From Ghiorsea bivora (GTDB taxonomy: Bacteria > Pseudomonadota > Zetaproteobacteria > Mariprofundales > Mariprofundaceae), in NCBI RefSeq assembly GCF_000744415.1, contig NZ_JQLW01000001.1, positions 20,275 to 84,274 on the forward strand: 64,000 nucleotides of DNA, written 5' to 3'. The notes beneath the pieces were generated by a model. It was not told the DNA's origin. It searched no databases and saw only the letters and a program-made list of their open reading frames with translations. Position numbers and translations under genes: made by a program. Positions 6,788 through 14,434 of this stretch are shown here, one piece after another (within the stretch, counting starts at the first letter, position 1; each line of letters opens with the position of its first letter).

Positions 6788-8959
6788 ATGCACAGTACCC
6801 CCCGCTCCATTCTCTCTTACCCCAAATATTGGGCAGCAGCCCATGAAAAACCTGCTTTTCAGTTACCCATGTGTAAAGCTGATATGGATAAACTGGGCTG
6901 GGATAGCTGCGATATTATTTTGGTTACGGGTGATGCTTATGTGGATTTACCCAGCTTTGGCATGGCGGTTGTTGGTAGAGCTTTGGAAGCCCAAGGTTTT
7001 CGCGTTGGCATTATTGCCCAGCCCAACTGGAAATCAGCCGATGAGTTTAGAGCATTGGGTAAACCCAACCTATTTTGGGGTGTAACAGCAGGTAATATGG
7101 ACTCCATGGTTAATCGTTATACATCCGAGCGTAAGATTCGTTCGGATGATGCATATACCGTGGGTGATGTGGGCGGCAAACGCCCTGATAGAGCGGTCAC
7201 TGTGTACGCACAACGCGTGCGTGAAGCCTTTAAAGGTGTACCCGTGGTGATCGGCGGCATTGAAGCCAGCTTACGGCGCATTGCCCATTATGATTACTGG
7301 TCGGACAAGGTTAGGCGCTCTGTGCTTATGGACTCCAAAGCGGATATTTTGGTCTATGGCAATGGCGAGCGGCAAATTATCGAAATAGCACATGCCCTTG
7401 GCGCAGGTAAAAACATCAAAGACTTAAAACATATTCGTGGCACTGCTGTGATGATGAACCAAGTACCTGATGGCTGGATTGAAATTCCTAGCACCGATGT
7501 AGATGAGGTGGGTCAACCTTTTCAGCACCCAAACCCCTATGCGATGACAGGCGCAGACAAAGCATGCGATGAAAAGCAACTGCATAGAGTACGTGAACAA
7601 GTGCAACCTGTATCCATTTTGGATATCAAACAACACCGTAATACCACGGTCATTCGAATGCCATCGTATGAAGCTTTGGTGGATGATGAAATTTTGTATG
7701 CTCATGCTTCCCGACTACTGCATTTGGAGACCAACCCTGGAAATGCGCGTGCTTTAATTCAACAGCATGGCAACCGCGAGGTGTGGATTAACCCACCCGC
7801 TATTCCACTTACCACAGAAGAGCTGGATAGCGTCTTTGATTTACCCTATTCAAGGCTGCCTTATATGGGTTATGGTGATATCAAAGCCAAAGAAAGCAAA
7901 ATTCCTGCATATGAAATGATTAAAAACTCAGTCAACATTATGCGCGGCTGCTTTGGTGGCTGTACATTTTGCTCGATTACTGAACATGAAGGGCGAATTA
8001 TCCAAAGCCGCTCTGAAAAATCTGTACTCAAAGAAGTGGAAGCCATACGCGATAAAACACCGAATTTTACGGGCGTGATTTCCGATTTGGGTGGACCAAC
8101 GGCAAATATGTATAGACTCAAATGTAAGTCTGCTGAAATTGAAGCATCATGCCGCAAGCCATCTTGTGTATTCCCTGGTATTTGTAAAAACTTAGGTACT
8201 GATCATAACCCACTGATTCAATTGTATCGTAAAACACGCAACCTCAAAGGTATTAAACGCGTGTTTATTGCCTCGGGTTTACGTTATGACTTGGCAGTCG
8301 AGTCCCCTGAATATATCAAGGAATTGGTTACCCATCATGTGGGTGGTTATCTCAAAATTGCACCCGAACACACCGAAAATGCCCCATTGGACAAAATGAT
8401 GAAACCTGGCATTGGCAGTTACGATAAATTTAAAACCTTGTTTGAGAAATACTCCAAAGAAGTTGGCAAAAAACAGTATTTAATCCCGTATTTTATCGCC
8501 GCTCACCCAGGCACTACCGATGAAGATATGCTCAATTTGGCACTATGGCTCAAGCAAAACAATTATAAGGCAGACCAAGTGCAAGCCTTTTTGCCATCTC
8601 CGATGAGCACCGCCGCAGCCATGTATCGGTCGGGGCGCAATCCGCTCAAAGCTATCAGCCGTGTTAAACCCCGATATAAAGAAGAAGTATTTGTACCCAA
8701 ACGCAAAAAACAACGTGATTTACACAAGGCCTTCCTTAGATACCACGACAAAGATAACTGGCCTATGCTCAGGGATGCCCTGAAAAAAATGGGTCGTGCA
8801 GACCTCATTGGTAGCGGAGAACATCAATTGATTCCTGCATATCAATCTGCACCGCTCAAACAAGGTAGCCGTAAACAGGGCATAAGTTTTCGCACCCAAC
8901 ATAGCCGTGCAGAGCGCAAACCCAAACAACATCAATCCCGCCACCGAAAACGCAAGTAA
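6788..8959 (+). CDS. ygiQ: YgiQ-family radical SAM protein (UPF0313)
   Basis: A 723-aa protein that matches E. coli YgiQ from near its N-terminus ([47 protein letters not shown]). The radical SAM cluster Cys residues are in [18 protein letters not shown] (about residues 390-400). The middle and end carry APEHTE and [11 protein letters not shown]. The tail is basic ([13 protein letters not shown]). Its substrate is not established in the family. No strong ribosome-binding site precedes the ATG, and translation may be coupled to the upstream regulator. Confidence 0.93.
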   Translation: MHSTPRSILSYPKYWAAAHEKPAFQLPMCKADMDKLGWDSCDIILVTGDAYVDLPSFGMAVVGRALEAQGFRVGIIAQPNWKSADEFRALGKPNLFWGVTAGNMDSMVNRYTSERKIRSDDAYTVGDVGGKRPDRAVTVYAQRVREAFKGVPVVIGGIEASLRRIAHYDYWSDKVRRSVLMDSKADILVYGNGERQIIEIAHALGAGKNIKDLKHIRGTAVMMNQVPDGWIEIPSTDVDEVGQPFQHPNPYAMTGADKACDEKQLHRVREQVQPVSILDIKQHRNTTVIRMPSYEALVDDEILYAHASRLLHLETNPGNARALIQQHGNREVWINPPAIPLTTEELDSVFDLPYSRLPYMGYGDIKAKESKIPAYEMIKNSVNIMRGCFGGCTFCSITEHEGRIIQSRSEKSVLKEVEAIRDKTPNFTGVISDLGGPTANMYRLKCKSAEIEASCRKPSCVFPGICKNLGTDHNPLIQLYRKTRNLKGIKRVFIASGLRYDLAVESPEYIKELVTHHVGGYLKIAPEHTENAPLDKMMKPGIGSYDKFKTLFEKYSKEVGKKQYLIPYFIAAHPGTTDEDMLNLALWLKQNNYKADQVQAFLPSPMSTAAAMYRSGRNPLKAISRVKPRYKEEVFVPKRKKQRDLHKAFLRYHDKDNWPMLRDALKKMGRADLIGSGEHQLIPAYQSAPLKQGSRKQGISFRTQHSRAERKPKQHQSRHRKRK

Positions 8960-8960
8960 C

Positions 8961-9004
8961 AAAAAAAGACCTTATAAAGCTATGCCTTATAAGGTTAAGG
9001 TCTT
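8961..9004 (-). terminator. Rho-independent terminator of the haem-protein locus
   Basis: On the minus strand a 9-bp stem (8966-8974 with 8996-9004) encloses a second small palindrome (CCTTATAAGG) and is followed by seven T (plus A-run 8961-8967). It lies 20 bp past the last haem gene, between it and the convergent ygiQ. Confidence 0.8.
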
Positions 9005-9024
9005 AATATCATAACAGTAAGTTT

Positions 9025-9807
9025 TTAAGCCTGTTTACGTCTTAACAACAAACCCATAACCAACAAACCAAATGTCATCAAAAGTGGTGTAGATAATGAG
9101 CCTGAAACACAACCTTCTTCATCTTCTCCACCTCGAGGTGATCCTGCTCTAGGCACAATAGGTGTAGCTCTATCCACAACAATATTAACGCTAGCAGCAT
9201 TGGGCAAACCACTCACTGTCACACTACCATCAGCATTAAAAGTTGCCGTGTTCATAAGTGTTGCTGTCGAGTTCGTAAAATCAACCATATACACTTTATC
9301 ACCAGCATTCACTGCCCGATTAAAGTAAATAGTTGGTGTTGGTGTAACAGCCGTATTAATCAAGGGTGAAACTCCACCTGCAATGCTATGCCCGGCCGCA
9401 AGCGTGATACCTGCTTGCGTATAAATATCTGTGATTGCAGTTTCAGTAACCTGACCACCGCCCACAACCACTACAGTTGTTGATGCTGAACCTTCAGCTG
9501 TTTTCGCAAGCGTAAACGGTGACATCGTATTATAATTAAAATTCGTGCTACCCCCATTTACTTCTTGCGCATTGTTATAACCATCACCATCACTATCTGA
9601 CAAAGCCAAACTTGCGCCACTGCGCCATGTAGCTGCCATGGGTAATACTGCATTGCCACCGCTGGGGCTACCTGAATGACATGCGCTGCAAGACACAGCT
9701 GCCCCATTACCCAACCCTGCATTCAATGACCCAACATATTGCGGCTGTGCCAATGCTGAAGTGTTTCCCAACACCAACATCAAACCTAAACCCAACACTT
9801 TTTTCAT
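9025..9807 (-). CDS. Mono-haem c-type protein with Ca-loop and GC-helix-RRK tail (paralogue 1)
   Basis: A 260-aa secreted protein. Residues 1-20 are a signal peptide (cleavage near ALA-Q). The single haem c site CSACH is at 40-44. Residues 71-76 (DSDGDG, followed by YNNAQE) form a calcium-binding loop like those of dockerin or thrombospondin type 3. A domain at about 120-215 is shared with paralogue 2 (TETAITDIYTQAGIT). The C-terminus is acidic (GGEDEEG), then Gly232-Cys233, a hydrophobic helix and RRKQA. This matches the layout of the MYXO-CTERM (GC_trans_RRR) sorting signal. An electron-transfer or surface role is inferred from the neighbouring cytochromes. It is last in the locus. Confidence 0.75.
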   Translation of the reverse strand: MKKVLGLGLMLVLGNTSALAQPQYVGSLNAGLGNGAAVSCSACHSGSPSGGNAVLPMAATWRSGASLALSDSDGDGYNNAQEVNGGSTNFNYNTMSPFTLAKTAEGSASTTVVVVGGGQVTETAITDIYTQAGITLAAGHSIAGGVSPLINTAVTPTPTIYFNRAVNAGDKVYMVDFTNSTATLMNTATFNADGSVTVSGLPNAASVNIVVDRATPIVPRAGSPRGGEDEEGCVSGSLSTPLLMTFGLLVMGLLLRRKQA

Positions 9808-9864
9808 CGGTTATCTCCTACCAACACAAAACCCTAAAATTTTTACCGTAGTTTTTTTGTTTTA

Positions 9865-10755
9865 TCAAATACTTTGTTTACGACGATTCACTAAACCCAG
9901 TGCTAGTAATCCACCAAACATCAGCAATGGCAATGTAGGAACGCCCGTGATACAACCACCAACGCCTGAGCCTTCACCATCATTTTCATTGTCGCCACCC
10001 AAATTTGGGAAGTTTATACCCGGTTGAAGCGTTGTTGGGGCAACAGGTATTGTTCGAACCACTGCAATTCTTGCAGGCGTAGATGTACCATTCGGCAATA
10101 ATTTAATTTGCACACCGCCATTAGGGGCAATCGCCCAACCTGTTGCTGCAATAGGTGTATTGGTTTGTGCATAAGTATCAATGACATACACCATTGTTGC
10201 CATATCAGGTGCGCCAGCCTTAAACAATAGCGTGACGGGTGTAATTGCCGAAGGCGTAGCATAAATATCCACAGCAACACCTGCTGTTACCGTTGCCCCA
10301 CCCATCACTTCTTTACCCGCTGGAATTGTAATTCCTGCTTGGGCATAAATATCTGTAATCGCAAACTCAGTGGCTTGCGTATCACCTTGCACAAACACGT
10401 TAGGCAACTTCACATCATTCGTTGTAGCAACAGCTTTGGTAAATGGTGTAACCAACTTATTATTAAAATCCAGTGATGTACCGCTGGCTTCTTGTACATT
10501 GGTAAAACCATCTTGATCACTATCTGTTGTTCCCAACGGTAGTCGAGCTGCTTGAGTTAAACCCATAGGCAATGTAATGGTTGCACGGCTTGGTGCCACT
10601 GCAGGATAACCCGCATGGCAAGCTTCACATGATAACCCTGTTGTTCCCAAAGCTGTGTTTAAGGGGGAAACATATTGTGCCAACGCACTTGCAGTTGTTG
10701 ACATACTCAAAAGCCCGCCTGCCACAGCCAGGGCTTGTATCCATTTGATATTCAT
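9865..10755 (-). CDS. Mono-haem c-type protein with Ca-loop and GC-helix-RRK tail (paralogue 2)
   Basis: The largest of four paralogues (296 aa). Signal peptide residues 1-25; haem c site CEACH at 43-47; calcium-type loop DSDQDG at 78-83 followed by FTNVQEASG. A beta-rich domain at about 125-240 is shared with paralogue 1 (TEFAITDIYAQAGIT). An acidic linker (GGDNENDGEG) precedes Gly267-Cys268, a helix (LPLLMFGGLLALGLV) and RRKQSI. It is 57 bp upstream of paralogue 1 and probably co-transcribed with it. Function unknown; the soluble part should be periplasmic or exposed at the surface after tail processing. Confidence 0.75.
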   Translation of the reverse strand: MNIKWIQALAVAGGLLSMSTTASALAQYVSPLNTALGTTGLSCEACHAGYPAVAPSRATITLPMGLTQAARLPLGTTDSDQDGFTNVQEASGTSLDFNNKLVTPFTKAVATTNDVKLPNVFVQGDTQATEFAITDIYAQAGITIPAGKEVMGGATVTAGVAVDIYATPSAITPVTLLFKAGAPDMATMVYVIDTYAQTNTPIAATGWAIAPNGGVQIKLLPNGTSTPARIAVVRTIPVAPTTLQPGINFPNLGGDNENDGEGSGVGGCITGVPTLPLLMFGGLLALGLVNRRKQSI

Positions 10756-10840
10756 CTATAACCTCACATTTTATTTGAATAACGCATGGCTATAAAAGCA
10801 GCTATTCTTTGCCGTGCGTTAAATCACAATACTTATAAGA

Positions 10841-11251
10841 TTAACGTTTGCGTCGAACCACAAAACCCAAACTTAACATTGCCAAAAACATCATCAACGG
10901 AGTGGATAGAGAGCTTGCAACGCAGCCAGTTAAAGATGCTGTACCAACAGGTGTTGGTGCCGAAAAAGTCCAATTAGGGTTCACACCACCGTAATTAGTC
11001 GCATATTTTATATCAAGTGCATCCCAACCTGCTTGTGTGCTAGGACCCGCTTGGCTGCTACCACCCTGGGCTTTCCAATCGACACCTAGTGTAGTAGTAA
11101 CACCTGGGGTTCCCGTGTGGCAAGATGTACAAGTAGCTGGATTAATGTAATGTGCATTAAATGCGTTGTAAGCACCTATATTCGCACTTGCAACTGTAGA
11201 ACCAATACTGAGTACGCCCAATAAAGAAGCCATCATTATATTTTTTTTCAT
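10841..11251 (-). CDS. Short mono-haem c-type protein with GC-helix-RRK tail (paralogue 3)
   Basis: The start at 11251 (MKKNIMMASL) is chosen because GGAGGA lies 7 nt upstream; this gives 136 aa with a signal peptide (cleavage near ASA-N). Haem c site CTSCH is at 41-45. The calcium loop seen in the paralogues is missing (that region reads GWDALDIKYATNYGG). The tail is Gly109-Cys110, a helix (TPLMMFLAMLSLGFVV) and RRKR, nearly identical to paralogue 4. A strong terminator ends only 31 bp before its start, so it may have its own promoter or be expressed by read-through. Confidence 0.72.
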   Translation of the reverse strand: MKKNIMMASLLGVLSIGSTVASANIGAYNAFNAHYINPATCTSCHTGTPGVTTTLGVDWKAQGGSSQAGPSTQAGWDALDIKYATNYGGVNPNWTFSAPTPVGTASLTGCVASSLSTPLMMFLAMLSLGFVVRRKR

Positions 11252-11281
11252 CTGATTCCTCCATGAATATGTAAAACTGTG

Positions 11282-11321
11282 TAAAAAAAGCCTCTTGAAA
11301 TAAGTATATTCCAAGAGGCTT
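11282..11321 (-). terminator. Rho-independent terminator between haem paralogues 4 and 3
   Basis: A 10-bp stem AAGCCTCTTG (11288-11297) with CAAGAGGCTT (11312-11321). On the minus strand it is followed by seven T (plus A-run 11283-11289). It lies 19 bp after the stop of paralogue 4. Confidence 0.85.
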
Positions 11322-11339
11322 GTTCTTACATACTAAAAC

Positions 11340-11810
11340 TTAGTCTTTTTTGCGACGAACAAAAAAGCCCAAAGACAACATTGCCAATACCATCATTAAT
11401 GGTGTTGTTAATGATGAAGTCACGCAACCGCCACCTGATGAACTAGCTGCTGTAGTAGTTACCACAATGTCAGTAGGCGCTGCCAATGTGCCATTGCCCG
11501 CTGGTGCATTACCTGCCGCAATTTGCGCACCATTCAACACACCATCAGCATCAGCATCCATACCATCAAGAGTTGCCCAGTTAGGCATATAGGCAGTCTT
11601 AGCCCCACCAGCGGTTTTAAAGTTTGCACCAAAGGCGTTTAGTGTGCCAGTCGTCGCATTAGTTGTATGGCATAATGCACATGAAGTTACCGTGGTACCA
11701 TAGTTAACATTGAAGTTAGACAACGCTAGAGGTTGAGCACTAACTATAGTTCCACCCATGGTTAATGCACCTGCAATGGCTGCTGTTGTTACAATCTTTT
11801 TCAAATTCAT
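11340..11810 (-). CDS. Mono-haem c-type protein with Ca-loop and GC-helix-RRK tail (paralogue 4)
   Basis: 156 aa. Signal peptide residues 1-25 (ending VSA-Q). Haem site CALCH at 44-48. A segment FGANFKTAGG...NWATLDGMDADADG carries the calcium-type loop at 85-90 and then LNGAQIAAGN. The arrangement (CxxCH, a short Trp segment, DxDxDG, NG) resembles temptin-like Ca/Cys domains. A Thr/Ser linker leads to Gly128-Cys129, a helix (TTPLMMVLAMLSLGFFV) and RRKKD. A 9-bp inverted repeat lies in the 89-bp gap after the DHC gene, and a terminator follows the stop. Confidence 0.75.
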   Translation of the reverse strand: MNLKKIVTTAAIAGALTMGGTIVSAQPLALSNFNVNYGTTVTSCALCHTTNATTGTLNAFGANFKTAGGAKTAYMPNWATLDGMDADADGVLNGAQIAAGNAPAGNGTLAAPTDIVVTTTAASSSGGGCVTSSLTTPLMMVLAMLSLGFFVRRKKD

Positions 11811-11856
11811 ATCTTCTCTCCTATCTTTCCTCTATAGCAAAAAACTAAACATTTAT

Positions 11857-11904
11857 ATTAGCTATATGATGCACAACATATGTGATGCCCCGCACATAGC
11901 TAAT
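11857..11904. repeat. Inverted repeat between the DHC gene and haem paralogue 4
   Basis: ATTAGCTAT at 11857-11865 is the exact reverse complement of ATAGCTAAT at 11896-11904; the DHC stop codon is inside the right arm. A T-rich stretch follows on minus only after about 12 nt, so this could be a weak terminator, an RNA-processing hairpin or a protein-binding site. Confidence 0.4.
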
Positions 11905-12445
11905 CACCAATATCACTCCAGTAGCCATAATTCGGAATCAGAATCGTGTCATCATCAAATATACCCTTATCAATCGCTCTATGGCAAGCATTACAGTTGA
12001 TTAAAGACTTCACCTTGGGATTATTTTTAACATATTTATCAGGTAAATTCTTATGTTTACGTTTGATGTATGGCACTTCCGTAATACGTAACGGTGTTAC
12101 ACCCTCGGGGATTGAGCGAACGATTTTGGTTGAGCGTTTATAAATGGAGGTATCTGCAGCATTATCCACCAGAAATTTAAGCACTTCAACGCGGTCTTCC
12201 TCATCCAGCTCTGCATTTTCACCAAAATGGTCTTCCAACTCATCAGGCAACATGAGTTTTTCCCAAGAACGTTTGGGTAATAAACCAGGGTAATATGCAT
12301 AATGACATTCTGAACAGCTATCATTGTACAAATCATTCATGACTGGTTTTACACCCTTGAAGCGAAAAAGATTCTCAAAGATATTTTCTGCATATGCCTG
12401 ACTAGAAAAACCAACAATAGCCATCACTAATAATATTTTTTTCAT
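11900..12445 (-). CDS. Dihaem cytochrome c (DHC family)
   Basis: 181 aa with a signal peptide (cleavage near AYA-E) and two haem c sites, CSECH at 44-48 and CNACH at 151-155. The surrounding sequence is that of the DHC family (PF09626): a CHYAYYPGLLP segment, SWEKLM, HFGENA.LD, a run RSIPEGVTPLRITE, and INCNACHRA. In other bacteria DHC proteins are encoded beside the SHP cytochrome and a b-type cytochrome and pass electrons between them. The same three-gene set is present here (28 bp behind the DUF1924 gene). Location: periplasm. Confidence 0.9.
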   Translation of the reverse strand: MKKILLVMAIVGFSSQAYAENIFENLFRFKGVKPVMNDLYNDSCSECHYAYYPGLLPKRSWEKLMLPDELEDHFGENAELDEEDRVEVLKFLVDNAADTSIYKRSTKIVRSIPEGVTPLRITEVPYIKRKHKNLPDKYVKNNPKVKSLINCNACHRAIDKGIFDDDTILIPNYGYWSDIGD

Positions 12446-12473
12446 CTGTGAACTCTCTTATTTTATTCTTATA

Positions 12474-12932
12474 TTACTTAAAACTTTTGAAAAACGCCAA
12501 GAAATTACCTTTTTCTTGGGCAGTACACTCACGACCATAAGTCCATTTACAGTTGCGTTTAAACCATTTTTTGATTTTCTTCGCTTCCGAAAAACGTGGC
12601 ACTTGTTCGCCCTTACGGTTAACACTCACCCCTGAAAGTGTCATGGGAGCAATTTCTTTACCCGTCTTGGCATGTTTGCCAGGCTTGGTTAAATCCACGC
12701 CATGACAAGTTGCACAGCTTCTATCTTTCATCATTTCACCTTTATGCTCAAAAGGCATAACCTTGGTCCACATTTTTTTGCCTGCTTCAGCGCTAAAGTT
12801 AGAAGCGCCTTCGGCTTCAAATTTTGCCATCATTTCAGGAATAGCACTGCCACCTTCTGCTGCATATCCAACGGTGTTTCCCACCAGCGGTGTCATCCAT
12901 AAAGCAGCCGCTAACATCAATGTTTTTTTCAT
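12474..12932 (-). CDS. SHP/DUF1924-type mono-haem cytochrome c
   Basis: 152 aa, signal peptide residues 1-24 (YAA). Haem c site CATCH at 73-77. It has the conserved C-terminal block of DUF1924 proteins: GKHAKTGKEIAPMT, PRFSEAKKIKKWFKRNC, then GRECTAQEKG with a Cys pair at 128 and 136 that could form a disulfide. Relatives of the sphaeroides haem protein bind oxygen or NO and receive electrons from DHC. Gene order b-type cytochrome, SHP, DHC supports this role. It is 35 bp downstream of the membrane protein gene. Confidence 0.85.
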   Translation of the reverse strand: MKKTLMLAAALWMTPLVGNTVGYAAEGGSAIPEMMAKFEAEGASNFSAEAGKKMWTKVMPFEHKGEMMKDRSCATCHGVDLTKPGKHAKTGKEIAPMTLSGVSVNRKGEQVPRFSEAKKIKKWFKRNCKWTYGRECTAQEKGNFLAFFKSFK

Positions 12933-12967
12933 GGGTCTATCTCCTTATACCTTTATTTATTATTTGT

Positions 12968-13591
12968 TTACCAGGTTAATGCAATGCCTGTAATCATCGC
13001 CGCACTACCTAAAATACCATAAGACGCATGGTCTGTGCTCACTGAACCACTATTGGTATTGTAGTCGCTCACGGCACTGTTCACCGCCAAGTAATAACCA
13101 ATCACACCAAGTGTTCCCAATAGTACATGCAGATTATCTCGGTCTAACAAGCCATCTTCCAAATGAAAGTCATCCCAGTGTGTCCACAGACCTGTGCCGA
13201 TCGCCAATGCACCAAGCTGCCAAGCTGCTTTTGCCGCCACAACATGCACATTACTTTTTAAATTTGCTGAGCCATTATCTTTTGAAACAGAGTCCGCCGT
13301 CAAACCTGTAATCCCAGCCAACCCCATTGATGCCAAACCCAAATACATATGCGTTTGGTTAAGTGTAATCACTGGTTTTTCAAAAGCTGAGTCGGGAATA
13401 TTTGGCACCACTGAGTGACTCGAGGCTGAGACCACATTATTATCAGCAAGCAAAAACTCTGTATGCATATCCTCAATATTTAAGTTTAAATCAGCCAATA
13501 AAATATTGTTTTTTGTATCTTGTGCTGCTGCTGTTGTTATACATGCAAACACCATTGCTAACATTGCTATCGGTCGAACAATAAAATGCAT
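12968..13591 (-). CDS. Putative cytochrome b561-like membrane protein with four helix-cap histidines
   Basis: 207 aa. Signal peptide residues 1-23 (TTAAA-Q), a periplasmic stretch to about 78, then four hydrophobic segments of about 82-98, 116-136, 156-171 and 189-205. Each begins with a His: 81, 116, 155 and 188. With the N-terminus outside, His81 and His155 lie on the periplasmic face and His116 and His188 on the cytoplasmic face. This is the two-pair pattern of dihaem b561 cores. I do not recognise the family by name. Position ahead of SHP and DHC genes, where a b-type cytochrome is usual, supports the call. It is the first gene of the locus. Confidence 0.6.
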   Translation of the reverse strand: MHFIVRPIAMLAMVFACITTAAAQDTKNNILLADLNLNIEDMHTEFLLADNNVVSASSHSVVPNIPDSAFEKPVITLNQTHMYLGLASMGLAGITGLTADSVSKDNGSANLKSNVHVVAAKAAWQLGALAIGTGLWTHWDDFHLEDGLLDRDNLHVLLGTLGVIGYYLAVNSAVSDYNTNSGSVSTDHASYGILGSAAMITGIALTW

Positions 13592-13624
13592 AGATCATCC
13601 TTTTTCTAAATTTTTTTATTATGT

Positions 13625-13697
13625 TTTATACAAGGTCACGAACTCTAATGAGCAAAACCCTCGCCAAGCAAGTTTTAGTTTATGTGATATACATCAC
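13625..13697 (-). promoter_or_regulatory. Candidate CRP/FNR-type site and promoter of the cytochrome locus
   Basis: GTGATATACATCAC at 13684-13697 is a palindrome of CRP/FNR-family type (GTGAT-N4-ATCAC). On minus, TATAAA at 13630-13625 is a possible -10 element. With a start near 13618 the palindrome would be centred around -72, a usual class I activator position. The site overlaps the end of the nuclease gene. Inferred only. Confidence 0.35.
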
Positions 13698-14433
13698 TTT
13701 GTGTGTAGACACTCAAAAACCACTTGCCCTTCTTGGATATACGCAACTTCCCCCGCACCAATATCTGTTGCCCCAATTTCAAAGTATTGCGCTTGAATGC
13801 TCTGCGATAGCTCTTAGGCACAGTTACCGTCAACTTACCAAGCTCAAATCGCCAACCATTTTTCTCTACTTTTGTGACAACACCATGAATTAAACGAAAC
13901 TGACCCAATAAACCAGTGCGCAATTGCTTGGGTGTTATCACGCGCCAGCGCTTATGTCCCCACATCTTTCGCTTGGCTGCAATGGCTTTTTGCTCTATCC
14001 GCAACAACTTCTTTGCTGCACTTATATTCGGCGCAAAGGTATACACATGTGCCAAGCCTTGCTCCACCAAAGCTGCATTTACCCACAAGCCATTTCGCAG
14101 ATATACATGCGCCAATGTGCGCCCATATTTATCTTTCTTTTCTTTATCAAAAGTAAGGCGAACTTGTTTGCCTGCAATCAAAGTAATCAGCGCATTTTTG
14201 GCTTGTTGACCAAAGGGTTGGGCAGAGCTGGTATCGTGCTGTATTTCAGGCGTGTTGATGCCCAACAAACGAATCTTTTCACCTTGGATTGTTTTAAACG
14301 TATCCCCATCCACGACCCTATCCACGGTCACCCATCTATTGTACGTAATCCAAGATAATGAACCTGCAAAACCTGGCTGTATAAATAAAAACAGCACACA
14401 TAATACAATTCCATGACGTGTCAAACCACGCAC
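13675..14433 (-). CDS. Secreted thermonuclease-like (SNase) protein with extra C-terminal domain
   Basis: 252 aa from the GTG at 14433, which overlaps the pyrD end (TGATGTG) and gives a proper signal peptide (cleavage near GFA-G). The SNase domain spans about residues 30-160 with VDGDTF, IRLLGINTPEI, DKYGRTLAHVYL and ALVEQGLAHVY. Those are the catalytic Arg/Glu/Arg segments of Staphylococcus-type nucleases. About 80 residues follow (LIHGVVTKVEKNGWRFEL...ILVRGKLRISKKGKWFLSV), rich in strands and basic residues, resembling an OB-fold. Likely a periplasmic or secreted nuclease. The longer frame to 14598 lies inside pyrD and was rejected. Confidence 0.8.
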   Translation of the reverse strand: MRGLTRHGIVLCVLFLFIQPGFAGSLSWITYNRWVTVDRVVDGDTFKTIQGEKIRLLGINTPEIQHDTSSAQPFGQQAKNALITLIAGKQVRLTFDKEKKDKYGRTLAHVYLRNGLWVNAALVEQGLAHVYTFAPNISAAKKLLRIEQKAIAAKRKMWGHKRWRVITPKQLRTGLLGQFRLIHGVVTKVEKNGWRFELGKLTVTVPKSYRRAFKRNTLKLGQQILVRGKLRISKKGKWFLSVYTQSDVYHIN

Positions 14434-14434
14434 A

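Noticed and set aside
10781..10820. 10-bp inverted repeat between haem paralogues 3 and 2 as a terminator
   Set aside because: The 20-nt loop and lack of a T-run make termination unlikely; not listed as a feature.
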